NCBI GenBank assembly: GCA_023449275.1
Contig: JAEXJM010000036.1
Location: forward strand, 1-42,155
Direction: 5' to 3'
DNA from: Pseudomonadota bacterium
Lineage (GTDB): Bacteria; Pseudomonadota; Gammaproteobacteria; Burkholderiales; Burkholderiaceae_D
Length of the DNA: 42,155 nucleotides
Shown: positions 7,929-16,652 of the stretch, piece by piece
Layout of the letters: every line of letters begins with the position of its first letter
How positions within the stretch are numbered: position 1 is the stretch's first letter
The notes under the pieces: generated by a model
Database searches by the model: none
Told to the model about the DNA's origin: nothing
What the model saw: the letters and a program-made list of their open reading frames with translations, nothing else
Translations under genes and position numbers: made by a program

Positions 7929-8379
7929 TTCATCTCCTGCCGATAGAAAAAGAATGTTTTGAACGAATTGCGGGACAGACGGCACAATATTAAAGGATTT
8001 TAGAGGAGTGAGTCCAATCTGGCGGCCGGATTTGCGCTCCTGTTGTGATACACGTGGTTTTTTCCTCGATGTCTCATGACAAACGCCGGGTGTGTTTGCA
8101 TGGCAGCCGGTTTTATGGCTGGCCGCGACAATAATTTTCAAATAAGGTTAGTATATGAGTTTCCCGATGGCATCGTTCCCGGCCGGACACAGAGGGGGGA
8201 ATGTTTTCCACGTTATTGATCCGGAAAAACGGCATGTCTGTGCCGGTGCATCATTTTGATGCCCGCAGAAAATGGGATACAGTTATGAATAACTGAGCAT
8301 CGACAACAGGTCGGTTTCCGGATACGTTATCATCGGAAATTGACCAATTATGCACTTGTTGTGTACTTGAAGGATTTTT
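7929..8379. other. 451-bp intergenic region between ubiK and gshA
   Basis: This divergent gap must hold the promoters of ubiK-comM (leftward) and gshA (rightward). I cannot place them firmly. A TTGACC at 8340 lies too close to the gshA start to be its -35 box with normal spacing. A 34-codon ORF (8155-8259) has an AAGG seven bases before its ATG, but its product resembles nothing I know. In several Burkholderiales, as I recall, glnK and amtB sit here; they are absent. Confidence 0.5.
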
Positions 8380-9675
8380 ATGGTTCCTCATTTAGTTACC
8401 GCATTGAACGGCCCTCTTCTGGAGCTGGAGAAAACGATTATCGATTCGACACCGGCCATTGAAAGATGGTTCAGGCTGGAATGGCAGGATCACACACCGC
8501 CATTTTATTGTTCGGTCGATTTGAGAAATGCAGGGTTCAAGCTGGCTCCGGTCGATACCAACCTGTTCCCGGGCGGATTCAACAACCTGTCTGTCGAAAT
8601 GTTGCCGCTGGCGGTTCAGGCGACGATGGCGGCAATCGAAAAATATTGTCCCGATGCCAAAAACCTGCTGCTTGTGCCGGAGAGCCATACACGCAACACT
8701 TATTATTTGCAGAATATCGCTCGCCTGATCAAAATTTTACGCCAGACAGGTCTCGACGTCCGGATCGGTTCGCTGTCGGAAGACATCAAGGAACCGACGC
8801 CCATGACGCTGCCGGATGGCACGACCCTGATGATGGAGCCGTTGAAACGTATCAACAATGGTCGTCGTGTCGGTGTAAACGATTTCAATCCCTGTACGAT
8901 CCTGTTGAATAACGATTTGAGTTCAGGAACGCCCGAGATTCTGAAAAACGTATATGAACAGAGCCTGTTTCCACCTCTTCATGCCGGCTGGACGGTACGC
9001 CGCAAGAGCAATCATTTTGCCGCATATGACGATGTTGCCAAGCGTTTCTCGAAGATGCTGGGAATCGATCCGTGGTTGTTGAATCCGTTTTTCTCGAAAT
9101 GCAGTCATGTCAATTTCAGCGAACATGAAGGCGAGGAATGTCTGGCAGCCAGTGTTCACTCGGTTCTGACGAAAATACGTCGTAAATACAAGCAGTACGG
9201 TATTAAGGAAAAGCCTTTCGTTATCGTCAAGGCCGACGCAGGAACCTATGGCATGGGCATCATGACCGTGACTGATGCCAGCGAGGTCAGGGATCTGAAC
9301 CGCAAGCAGCGCAACAAGATGTCTGTGGTCAAGGAGGGCTTGCAGGTTCGTGATGTGATCATTCAGGAAGGCGTTCATTCCTTTGAACGGGTGGATGAGG
9401 CCGTGGCGGAACCGGTCGTTTACATGATTGACCGGTATGTCGTCGGCGGTTTCTATCGGGTCAATGACACACGGGACATCAATGAAAACCTGAATGCACC
9501 GGGGGCGCATTTCGTTCCGCTTGCCTTTGCGCAGCAGCATACGATACCGGACAGAAGCGCCGAGCCGGGTACGGCGGCTCCGAACCGGTTCTATATGTAT
9601 GGGGTTGTGGCGCGGCTGGCGCTTCTTGCGGCTTCCATTGAACTGGAAAGAACCGATCCTGACATGCAGGTATAG
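8380..9675 (+). CDS. gshA: Glutamate-cysteine ligase (GshA, TIGR02049 type)
   Basis: A 431-residue enzyme making gamma-glutamylcysteine from Glu, Cys and ATP, the first step of glutathione synthesis. It is not the E. coli GshA fold group by sequence. It matches the short form of Acidithiobacillus and Betaproteobacteria, with motifs NLFPGGFNNLS, LLVPESHTRN, VIVKADAGTYGMGIMTV and DRYVVGGFYRVND. The ATG at 8380 has AAGGA nine bases upstream. The next gene, gshB, starts eight bases after the stop, so the pair forms one operon. Confidence 0.93.
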   Translation: MVPHLVTALNGPLLELEKTIIDSTPAIERWFRLEWQDHTPPFYCSVDLRNAGFKLAPVDTNLFPGGFNNLSVEMLPLAVQATMAAIEKYCPDAKNLLLVPESHTRNTYYLQNIARLIKILRQTGLDVRIGSLSEDIKEPTPMTLPDGTTLMMEPLKRINNGRRVGVNDFNPCTILLNNDLSSGTPEILKNVYEQSLFPPLHAGWTVRRKSNHFAAYDDVAKRFSKMLGIDPWLLNPFFSKCSHVNFSEHEGEECLAASVHSVLTKIRRKYKQYGIKEKPFVIVKADAGTYGMGIMTVTDASEVRDLNRKQRNKMSVVKEGLQVRDVIIQEGVHSFERVDEAVAEPVVYMIDRYVVGGFYRVNDTRDINENLNAPGAHFVPLAFAQQHTIPDRSAEPGTAAPNRFYMYGVVARLALLAASIELERTDPDMQV

Positions 9676-9683
9676 CGAAAACG

Positions 9684-10625
9684 ATGGAACTGGCTTTTTT
9701 TGCTGACCCGCTTCGCGGGTTCAAGGTTGAAAAGGATTCCACTTTTGCCATGATGACGGAGGCGGTGAGACGGGGGCATCGTATCGTCGCATTCGAACAG
9801 GGCGATTTGGCGTTGGACAGGGATGAGGTGATCGTCAGGGCGAGTGCTGTCGAGCTGACCGGTAAGGAAGACGCTGGCTGGTTCCGGGTCGTTGAAACCC
9901 GAAACCGGCGTCTTGAAACTTTCGATGCCGTCATTGTCAGAAAAGACCCGCCATTCGACGTCGAGTATGTCAATTCGACTTATTTTCTGGAATTGGCCGA
10001 AAAAAAAGGCGCGAAGGTTTTCAACCGTCCCGAAGCGATTCGCAGCCACAATGAAAAGCTGACGATTGCGCAATTTCCCGAATTCATTGTCCCGACGCTG
10101 GTCACGTCCGATGAAAGCCGTCTGCGTGCTTTTCATCAGGAACATCATGACGTTATTCTGAAGCCCTTGAATGCCATGGGCGGAGCGGGTGTATTCCGTG
10201 TCCGGGTGGATGGCGTCAATCTCGGCGCGATTATCGAAACGTTGACCGGGAACGGCACGAAAACGATCATGATACAGAAATATATTCCCGAGATCGCAAA
10301 AGGGGATAAAAGGGTGCTTTTGATCAATGGAAACGTCGTCCCTTTCGCTCTGGCCCGCATTCCGCAAAATGGAGAGACAAGGGGTAATCTTGCCGCAGGT
10401 GGCCTCGGAAAGGTGCAAGTCCTTTCACATCGCGACAGGGAAATCGCGGAGACACTTGCTCCGGTGATGGCGGAAAGAGGCCTGTTCCTTGCCGGTATCG
10501 ATATTATCGGGGACTGGCTGACGGAGGTGAATGTAACCAGTCCTACCTGCTTCAGGGAAATTACGAGCCAGTCCGGATTCGATGTGGCGAAAATGTTTAT
10601 GGATGAGCTCGAAAAAACGGTTTGA
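9684..10625 (+). CDS. gshB: Glutathione synthetase
   Basis: A 313-residue ATP-grasp enzyme that joins gamma-glutamylcysteine and glycine. The N-terminal domain starts LAFFADPLRGFKVEKDSTF. The ATP-grasp region includes VILKPLNAMGGAGVFRV, IMIQKYIPEIAKGDKRVLLI and, near the end, DWLTEVNVTSPTCFREI, all typical of GshB. Length matches E. coli GshB (about 316). It sits directly after gshA. Glutathione made here would serve the glutaredoxin (24472) encoded in the same window. Confidence 0.95.
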   Translation: MELAFFADPLRGFKVEKDSTFAMMTEAVRRGHRIVAFEQGDLALDRDEVIVRASAVELTGKEDAGWFRVVETRNRRLETFDAVIVRKDPPFDVEYVNSTYFLELAEKKGAKVFNRPEAIRSHNEKLTIAQFPEFIVPTLVTSDESRLRAFHQEHHDVILKPLNAMGGAGVFRVRVDGVNLGAIIETLTGNGTKTIMIQKYIPEIAKGDKRVLLINGNVVPFALARIPQNGETRGNLAAGGLGKVQVLSHRDREIAETLAPVMAERGLFLAGIDIIGDWLTEVNVTSPTCFREITSQSGFDVAKMFMDELEKTV

Positions 10626-10756
10626 CCGGAAAATTTAATTCATTACAATGTATTGAATATGTCGGCATTTTCCATACATGATCATACAGATTGCTGACTT
10701 TTAAACATAACTGGACGTTTCTTGAACGTTCTTCTTTTGACTGAAAATGAAACGAG

Positions 10757-11164
10757 ATGGTAGGCATACTCCTTCTTATGCATGAGCCACTGGCAGATGC
10801 CTTCATGACGACGGCCATGCACCTTTTTGAGGGTGAACAGGGGCGTATTGAGGCGATCGATGTCAAGCCTGATCAGGATATTTGCGAGGTCAACGGGATT
10901 GCCATTGAAGCGATCCGGCGACTTGACGATGGTTCTGGCGTACTGGTCTTGACGGATGTCCTTGGTGGTACTCCTTCCAATTGCTGTCACCAGTTATCTG
11001 CCGAAAACAAGGTTCAGGTTCTCACCGGCGTCAGTCTCCCCATGTTGCTCAGGGCGATTACGTACAGACAGAATGATTTGGAAACGGTTATCGAAAAAGC
11101 CTTGTCCGGTGGAAAAAACGGGGCGGTTCGTATTGACCCCTGTGAAGATGGTGCATCCAGATAA
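10757..11164 (+). CDS. PTS system mannose-type EIIA domain protein
   Basis: A 135-residue single-domain EIIA of the mannose family. The phosphorylatable His is H9 in GILLLMHEPLADAF. The second hallmark, VLVLTDVLGGTPSNCC, is around residues 60-75. It accepts phosphate from HPr. No EIIB, EIIC or EIID partner is encoded nearby. As in other Betaproteobacteria the EIIA-HPr-EI set probably has a regulatory role and not sugar uptake. It precedes ptsH by 92 bp. Confidence 0.9.
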   Translation: MVGILLLMHEPLADAFMTTAMHLFEGEQGRIEAIDVKPDQDICEVNGIAIEAIRRLDDGSGVLVLTDVLGGTPSNCCHQLSAENKVQVLTGVSLPMLLRAITYRQNDLETVIEKALSGGKNGAVRIDPCEDGASR

Positions 11165-11256
11165 TACCGATGTGGTTTTTTGACGAAAAAAGTTCGATGC
11201 GTTGCTGATAAGCAGAACCTTCGTTCGGTTGAGGTTTAATCTCATTACATAAGAAT

Positions 11257-11526
11257 ATGGTACAGACGGAACTGGAAATCATTAACAAACTGGGCTTGCA
11301 TGCCCGGGCATCCGCCAAACTGACGCAGCTGGCTTCCAAGTACAGCTGTGAAGTATGGATGACGCGCAACAATCAGCGCATCAATGCCAAGTCCATCATG
11401 GGAGTCATGATGCTGGCTGCAGGGAAAGGCTCCAAAGTCCTGCTTGAAACGGATGGTATCGATGAAGAAGAATGCATGGACGCTTTGAAAAAACTGATCA
11501 ATAACAAATTTGGTGAAGCGGAATAA
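11257..11526 (+). CDS. ptsH: Phosphocarrier protein HPr
   Basis: An 89-residue HPr. The active-site His15 lies in LGLHARAS, and the regulatory Ser46 region reads NAKSIMGVMML, so both the EI phosphorylation site and an HPr-kinase-type site are kept. HPr carries phosphate from EI to EIIA. It lies between the EIIA and ptsI genes, with the ptsI ATG four bases after its stop, so translation is probably coupled. Confidence 0.95.
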   Translation: MVQTELEIINKLGLHARASAKLTQLASKYSCEVWMTRNNQRINAKSIMGVMMLAAGKGSKVLLETDGIDEEECMDALKKLINNKFGEAE

Positions 11527-11530
11527 TTGA

Positions 11531-13321
11531 ATGCAGGCCGGTAAAAATATGGCATCTTTCGCACTGTTCGGAATCTCGGTTTCACGTGGCATTTCCATTG
11601 GCCGGGCCCATCTTGTCGCGCGTGCGGCCATGGATACCCGGCATTATCTCGTGCCTCAGGAAAAGGTGGAGGCGGAAGTGGAGCGCCTTCAGAATGCGCT
11701 TGATACGGTTCAGAAGGAGCTGGAAGCCATATGGGCAACCCTGCCGCAGGATGCGCCTGTCGAACTGGGCGCATTTCTGGACGTCCATGCCATGATACTG
11801 GCTGATGCGACGATTTCGAAAGGGCCCTTCCATATCATCCGGACGCGCCGATACAATGCCGAATGGGCGCTTTTGACCCAGATTGAAGAGTTGTCGGCCC
11901 GTTTCGACAATATTGAAGATCCCTATCTGAGGGAGCGAAAGGCGGATATTGAACAGGTGGCGGAACGGATCATGAAAGTGCTGACTGGCACACAGATCGA
12001 TTTCACGCCGGTGCCAACCGATTCGGATGCCGAGCGGATCGACATGATTGTCGTCGCTTATGACATATCTCCTGCCGACATGCTTCAGTTCCGGGATGAT
12101 ACGTTCAGCGGTTTCGTTTCGGAAATCGGTGGCCGCAATTCGCACGCTGCCATCGTCGCCCGCAGTATCGATACGCCCGCCGTGTTCGGTCTGGCAGGTG
12201 CCCTGTCACTCATCAGGCAGGATGACTGGCTGATTGTCGATGCGGATGCAGGGATCGTTATCGTCAATCCGACGTCGGTCGTTATGGAACAGTACAGGGC
12301 GAAACAGGCAGCTCAGGCAAAAGCCCGGAAGAAATTGAGCAGGCTGAAAAAGACGCCGGCAGTGACACTCGATGGAACGCCGGTTTCGCTGCTTGCCAAC
12401 ATTGAGTTTCCGGACGATTGCAAGGCGGCGCTTGAAAACGGGGCTGCCGGAATCGGCCTGTTCCGCTCGGAATTCCTTTTCATGGGGCGCAACGGCAATA
12501 TCAGCCGGATCCCGGGTGAGGAAGAACAATTCGAGGCTTATAAAAAAGCGGTCACCCTGATGAAGGGACGTCCCGTTACAATCCGGACAATTGACATCGG
12601 AGCGGACAAACCGTTTGGTGTACCTGAAACGAGTACATTGAATCCGGCGCTTGGCAAACGGGCTATTCGTTATTGTCTGGCAGAGCCCGATCTGTTTCTT
12701 GCCCAGTTGCGGGCCATATTGCGAGCTTCCGCTTTCGGGCCGGTGAAACTTCTGGTTCCCATGCTGGTGCATGCCTTCGAAATCGACCAGACGCTGGCGC
12801 TTATTGAAGAAGCCAAGTCCCAGCTCCGGGCAGCCAACAGGAAGTTCGATGAAAAAATCCAGATCGGGGCGATGGTGGAAGTTCCTGCAGCCATTCTTGG
12901 TTTGCCGATGTTCACTTCGCGTCTCGATTTCATTTCGATCGGCACGAATGATCTGATTCAGTATGCATTGGCGATTGACCGGGTCGATCCGGAAGTCGCG
13001 TATCTCTATAATCCCTTGCATCCGGCAATCCTGACGATGCTGTCGATGACGATATGGGCTGCGGACAAGGCAAAGATACCGGTATCGATCTGTGGCGAAA
13101 TGGCGGGGGATGCCCATTTGACACGCTTGCTGCTGGGGATGGGATTGCGTGAGTTTTCGATGCATCCGGCACAGCTTCTGAACGTAAAACAGGAAATTCT
13201 CTCAAGCAATATGGCCTTGTTGAAGCCCAAAGTCGACAAAGTTTTGTCGCTGGTGGAAGAATCCGAGATTGAAGAGGCGGTAAGGCAGCTGGAGCTTGAA
13301 AAGATGGATGATGAAAGCTAG
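11531..13321 (+). CDS. ptsI: Phosphoenolpyruvate-protein phosphotransferase (PTS enzyme I)
   Basis: A 596-residue EI that autophosphorylates with phosphoenolpyruvate and passes phosphate to HPr. The N-terminal domain carries the active His in EIGGRNSHAAIVARS (H205). The C-terminal PEP-binding barrel has GIGLFRSEFLFMGR, IRTIDIGADKPFG, SIGTNDLIQYALAIDR and the catalytic Cys region SICGEMAGD. Length is slightly above E. coli EI (575). An internal ATG at 11549 (MASFALFGIS) matches the usual N-terminus and is an alternative start. It ends the PTS group; no transporter follows. Confidence 0.94.
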   Translation: MQAGKNMASFALFGISVSRGISIGRAHLVARAAMDTRHYLVPQEKVEAEVERLQNALDTVQKELEAIWATLPQDAPVELGAFLDVHAMILADATISKGPFHIIRTRRYNAEWALLTQIEELSARFDNIEDPYLRERKADIEQVAERIMKVLTGTQIDFTPVPTDSDAERIDMIVVAYDISPADMLQFRDDTFSGFVSEIGGRNSHAAIVARSIDTPAVFGLAGALSLIRQDDWLIVDADAGIVIVNPTSVVMEQYRAKQAAQAKARKKLSRLKKTPAVTLDGTPVSLLANIEFPDDCKAALENGAAGIGLFRSEFLFMGRNGNISRIPGEEEQFEAYKKAVTLMKGRPVTIRTIDIGADKPFGVPETSTLNPALGKRAIRYCLAEPDLFLAQLRAILRASAFGPVKLLVPMLVHAFEIDQTLALIEEAKSQLRAANRKFDEKIQIGAMVEVPAAILGLPMFTSRLDFISIGTNDLIQYALAIDRVDPEVAYLYNPLHPAILTMLSMTIWAADKAKIPVSICGEMAGDAHLTRLLLGMGLREFSMHPAQLLNVKQEILSSNMALLKPKVDKVLSLVEESEIEEAVRQLELEKMDDES

Positions 13322-13370
13322 AGAGTGTTTGCTTGCCGGGGAAATCGTGTTTGGTTGTTTGTGTGCTGGT

Positions 13371-13399
13371 TTGACGATATGAAATGACTTCGTTATGCT
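13371..13399 (+). promoter_or_regulatory. Predicted sigma-70 promoter for metX-metW
   Basis: TTGACG at 13371-13376 and TATGCT at 13394-13399 are separated by 17 bp, close to consensus. Transcription would start near 13406, directly at the 5' end of the SAM-II-like aptamer. Confidence 0.65.
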
Positions 13400-13407
13400 A
13401 GCGATAT

Positions 13408-13476
13408 TGCGCCGATTTGAACGAGACAGCTTGCGGGCGCAGAGGGGATCCTGAATAAATACGGCTAAAGCGAGCT
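13408..13476 (+). promoter_or_regulatory. SAM-II (SAM-alpha) riboswitch aptamer upstream of metX
   Basis: The region folds as the H-type pseudoknot of the SAM-II class. P1 is UGCGCC (13408-13413) with GGCGCA (13436-13441). The conserved GAUUUGA block follows P1 at 13414-13420. The pseudoknot helix pairs AGCUUGC (13428-13434) with GCGAGCU (13470-13476), including one G-U pair. The joining strand has AAUAAAU and GGCUAAAG (13454-13470), as in the family. Known SAM-II RNAs bind S-adenosylmethionine and control methionine genes, mainly in Alphaproteobacteria. Fold and conserved blocks are visible by eye; ligand binding is inferred. Confidence 0.82.
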
Positions 13477-13485
13477 TGAAAGCAG

Positions 13486-13521
13486 GCCCGATATGCTGAC
13501 GCTATTGGGCTTCTTTTTTTT
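13486..13521 (+). terminator. Intrinsic terminator in the metX leader (riboswitch expression platform)
   Basis: GCCCGATA (13486-13493) pairs with TATTGGGC (13503-13510) around a 9-nt loop, followed by TTCTTTTTTTT (13511-13521). It lies nine bases after the SAM-II aptamer and about 70 bases before metX. It would stop transcripts when formed. The terminator's 5' arm GCCCG can pair with CGGGC at 13434-13438 inside the aptamer, a possible ligand-free antiterminator. Confidence 0.75.
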
Positions 13522-13538
13522 CAGGAACAGGTTAACGG

Positions 13539-13570
13539 GATGGTCGTTGCATTACCGGTTGGCGACCATC
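13539..13570 (+). repeat. Perfect 8-bp inverted repeat just before metX
   Basis: GATGGTCG (13539-13546) and CGACCATC (13563-13570) can form a stem with a 16-nt loop in the metX mRNA, 18 bases before the ATG. It could affect translation initiation or be an operator; its role is unknown. Confidence 0.45.
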
Positions 13571-13588
13571 GATTAAGACAGAATATTC

Positions 13589-14731
13589 ATGCCATCAGTA
13601 GGAATCGTTGCACCACAGTCCATGCATTTTGCCGAGCCGCTTGTTTTGCAAAGCGGGGCAATGATTGCGGATTACACGCTGGTTTATGAAACATATGGCG
13701 AACTGAATGCGGATAAATCCAATGCCGTGCTGGTTTGCCATGCCCTGAATGCTTCCCATCACGTTGCCGGTTATTATGCCGACAATCCTAAAGATACCGG
13801 ATGGTGGGATAATATGGTCGGTCCGGGAAAATCGGTCGATACCAACCGTTTTTTTGTCATCGGAGTCAATAATCTGGGATCGTGTTTCGGCTCGACCGGC
13901 CCGATGAACATCAATCCCGAGACCGGGAAACCTTATGGAGCTGATTTCCCTGTTCTGACTGTTGAGGATTGGGTCAATGCTCAGGCCAGACTGGCTGACG
14001 TGTTGGGTATCCACCAGTTTGCCGCCGTGATGGGCGGTTCGCTGGGGGGAATGCAGGCACTTTCCTGGACTATGCAATATCCTGACAGGGTTCGTCATGC
14101 CGTCATTATCGCTTCGACTGCACGTCTCTCGGCTCAGAATATCGCTTTCAATGACGTTGCACGACAGGCGATCCTGAGCGATCCGGATTTTCATGGAGGC
14201 GATTTCTATGCGCATGGTGTCGTTCCGAAGAACGGCTTGCGTGTCGCGCGTATGGTAGGGCACATCACTTACCTTTCCAATGACGACATGTCGGAGAAAT
14301 TCGGCCGTGATCTCCGTTCGGGTGAATACAAGTTTGGGTATGGTGTCGAGTTTGAAATCGAATCATACCTGCATTATCAGGGGGAGAAATTCTCGGCCTA
14401 CTTCGATGCTAACACGTATCTGCTGATCACACGGGCTCTGGATTATTTCGATCCGGCGGCCCGGTACGGTGGTGATCTGGACAAGGCGCTTGAGGGAACG
14501 AAGGCGGATTATCTGCTGGTGTCGTTTACGACGGACTGGCGGTTTTCACCTGAATGCAGCCGGGCGATTGTGCGCTCACTGATCAGCAACGGACGAAAAG
14601 TCACTTATGCGGAAATCGATGCGCCTCATGGCCATGATGCCTTCCTTCTGGAAGATGAACGTTATCACAAGGTGGTCAGATCGTATTATGAGCATATCTG
14701 GCAGGAAATTGGCGGAGGCAAACATTCATGA
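13589..14731 (+). CDS. metX: Homoserine O-acyltransferase MetX
   Basis: A 380-residue alpha/beta hydrolase-fold enzyme that acylates homoserine (acetyl- or succinyl-CoA) at the start of methionine synthesis. The nucleophile elbow is MGGSLGG with Ser151. Other hallmarks are VCHALNASHHVAG, the GSTGP loop after NNLGSCF, TDWRFSP with the catalytic Asp, and DAPHGHDAFL with the catalytic His. Acetyl versus succinyl choice cannot be decided from these motifs. It is preceded by a promoter, a SAM-II-like riboswitch and a terminator. It overlaps metW by ATGA. Confidence 0.95.
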   Translation: MPSVGIVAPQSMHFAEPLVLQSGAMIADYTLVYETYGELNADKSNAVLVCHALNASHHVAGYYADNPKDTGWWDNMVGPGKSVDTNRFFVIGVNNLGSCFGSTGPMNINPETGKPYGADFPVLTVEDWVNAQARLADVLGIHQFAAVMGGSLGGMQALSWTMQYPDRVRHAVIIASTARLSAQNIAFNDVARQAILSDPDFHGGDFYAHGVVPKNGLRVARMVGHITYLSNDDMSEKFGRDLRSGEYKFGYGVEFEIESYLHYQGEKFSAYFDANTYLLITRALDYFDPAARYGGDLDKALEGTKADYLLVSFTTDWRFSPECSRAIVRSLISNGRKVTYAEIDAPHGHDAFLLEDERYHKVVRSYYEHIWQEIGGGKHS

Positions 14732-15360
14732 ATATGCCCAAACTGAAAAATCTGCGTGCAGACCTCGCTTTCATTTCCAACTGGGTTGAGGATGGCGCGC
14801 ATGTCCTCGATTTGGGTTGTGGTGACGGAGCTTTGCTTGAATATCTTCAGGCGACGAAAAATTGTACAGGCTATGGCGTCGAGATCGACGATTTGAAAAT
14901 ACCGGGGTGTGCTCTTCGGGGGATCAGTGTCATTCAGCATAATCTTGAAAAAGGACTGCCTTTTTTCAGGGACGATTCGTTTGATACGGTTTTGTGTCTT
15001 TCCGCTTTGCAGATGATGCAGCATGTTGAAGGCCTGTTGAGGGAAATGGTCAGAGTCGGTAACGAAGCGATAGTTTCTTTCCCGAATTTTGCCTACTGGC
15101 CTCACCGGTTCTCTTTGTTGGGAGGAAAGATGCCGGTTTCGCTGGAGTTGCCTTATGAGTGGTATGACACGCCTAATCTGAGATGTGCGACCCTCAAGGA
15201 TTTTGAAAATCTGGCAGATCTGGTCGGCTGGAAGGTGATTGATTGTGTGGCCTTGCATGACGGGAAACCGGTGACTTTCATGCCGAACTGGCGGGGCAGT
15301 CTGGCTGTATTCAGACTTCAGAAAAAAATCATTCAGAACGCCAATAATGTCATCCGATAA
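14728..15360 (+). CDS. metW: Methionine biosynthesis protein MetW
   Basis: A 210-residue class I methyltransferase-like protein. The glycine-rich VLDLGCGDGALLEYL is at about residues 25-39. The family segments VIQHNLEKGLPFF, SALQMMQHV and SFPNFAYWPHRF follow, and then PYEWYDTPNLR. MetW proteins are strictly linked to metX and are needed for, or enhance, MetX activity; the precise reaction is not clear to me. The 4-bp overlap with metX implies coupled translation and shared riboswitch control. Confidence 0.93.
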   Translation: MNMPKLKNLRADLAFISNWVEDGAHVLDLGCGDGALLEYLQATKNCTGYGVEIDDLKIPGCALRGISVIQHNLEKGLPFFRDDSFDTVLCLSALQMMQHVEGLLREMVRVGNEAIVSFPNFAYWPHRFSLLGGKMPVSLELPYEWYDTPNLRCATLKDFENLADLVGWKVIDCVALHDGKPVTFMPNWRGSLAVFRLQKKIIQNANNVIR

Positions 15361-16600
15361 AAAGTGGAAAGCCATACTCGATCCGCGTTTGCTGATCTGT
15401 GTTTTCCTCGGTTTTTCGTCGGGATTGCCGCTGTTCATCCTGTTGACGCTTTTGCAGGCATGGCTTTCGAAATCGGGACTCTCCGTCAAATCGCTCGGGC
15501 TTTTTGCCCTTGTCATGTTCCCTTATACGTGGAAGTTTCTCTGGGCGCCTTTGATGGACCGGTATTCCTTTCCTTTTCTGGGAAGGCGTCGTGGCTGGAT
15601 GGCGCTCACGCAGGTTCTGCTTTTTCTTTGCATCGGTTTTCTTGGCTGGCTCGATCCTGTCACTGAACTGACACTGGTTGCCGTATTGACGACGCTGATC
15701 GCTTTTCTCTCGTCGAGCCAGGATATCGTGGTGGATGCCTACAGGCGTGAATTGTTGCCTGATGAGGAACAGGGCCTGGGCAGTGCGATTCATGTGAATG
15801 CCTATCGCGTTTCGGGAATGGTTCCAGGTGCACTGTCACTCATCCTGGCGGATATGATGAGCTGGTCTGGCGTTTTCTGGATTACCGCTGCGTTCATGCT
15901 GCCCGGACTGGTTTGTACACTCGTTATTCGTGAGCCTGAAATTCATGGTGCGCCTCCGAAAACGATCCGTGAGGCGGTCATTCTGCCTTTTACTGAATTT
16001 ATCGGTCGGGCCGGATGGAAAAGTGCCCTGTTCATTTTATCGTTCATTTTTCTGTACAAGCTGGGTGACAGTCTGGCAACGGCACTGGCGACCAAGTTCT
16101 ATCTTGATCTGGGATTTACGATGACCCAGATCGGCGTGATTGCCAAGACGACAGGATTCTGGGCGAGCCTGATCGGTGGTCTTCTGGGCGGTATATGGAT
16201 TATCGGACTGGGTATCAACCGCGCCCTTTGGATTTTCGGCGCGATTCAGGCATTTGCCATTCTGGGATTCTCATGGATGTCGCTTGAAGGGGCCAATCCG
16301 ATGCTGCTGGCTGCCGTGATCGGTTTCGAGGCATTCGGCGTCAGTCTGGGTACGGCAGCATTTGTGGCTTATATCGCGACGACAACAGATGAACGCTATA
16401 CTGCCACGCAATTTGCGCTGTTTACGAGTCTGGCGGCGGTTCCCAGGACGTTCATCAACGCTTCGGCCGGGTATATCGTCGATCAGACAGGCTGGTTCAT
16501 GTTTTTCAATCTGTGTTTTATCCTGGCAATACCGGGCATGATGTTGTTGCCGAAGATTGCACCCTGGCGACAAAAACGGCAATTAACACAAGAACAATAA
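15347..16600 (+). CDS. ampG: AmpG family muropeptide MFS transporter
   Basis: A 417-residue major-facilitator protein with about 12 hydrophobic segments. It shows AmpG signatures: GFSSGLPLFILLTLLQAWL at the N-terminus, FLWAPLMDRYSFPFLGRRRGW after it, and SSQDIVVDAYRRELL in the middle. AmpG imports anhydro-muropeptides across the inner membrane for cell-wall recycling. The gene overlaps the end of metW by 14 bp and so probably shares its transcript, a typical order in Burkholderiales although the functions are unrelated. Confidence 0.9.
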   Translation: MSSDKKWKAILDPRLLICVFLGFSSGLPLFILLTLLQAWLSKSGLSVKSLGLFALVMFPYTWKFLWAPLMDRYSFPFLGRRRGWMALTQVLLFLCIGFLGWLDPVTELTLVAVLTTLIAFLSSSQDIVVDAYRRELLPDEEQGLGSAIHVNAYRVSGMVPGALSLILADMMSWSGVFWITAAFMLPGLVCTLVIREPEIHGAPPKTIREAVILPFTEFIGRAGWKSALFILSFIFLYKLGDSLATALATKFYLDLGFTMTQIGVIAKTTGFWASLIGGLLGGIWIIGLGINRALWIFGAIQAFAILGFSWMSLEGANPMLLAAVIGFEAFGVSLGTAAFVAYIATTTDERYTATQFALFTSLAAVPRTFINASAGYIVDQTGWFMFFNLCFILAIPGMMLLPKIAPWRQKRQLTQEQ

Positions 16601-16652
16601 AAATATTTCCATGATGAGTGTAAAATTTCCGGTTTGAAAAACAAATCGCTTC

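Noticed and set aside
8340..8368. TTGACC with a TGTACT as the gshA promoter
   Set aside because: The predicted start would fall on the ribosome-binding site of gshA, leaving no room for a usable leader.
16611..16637. Short ORF upstream of trpB as a possible Trp leader peptide
   Set aside because: It encodes eight residues (MMSVKFPV) with no Trp, and no terminator with a U-tract follows, so trp-type attenuation is not supported.
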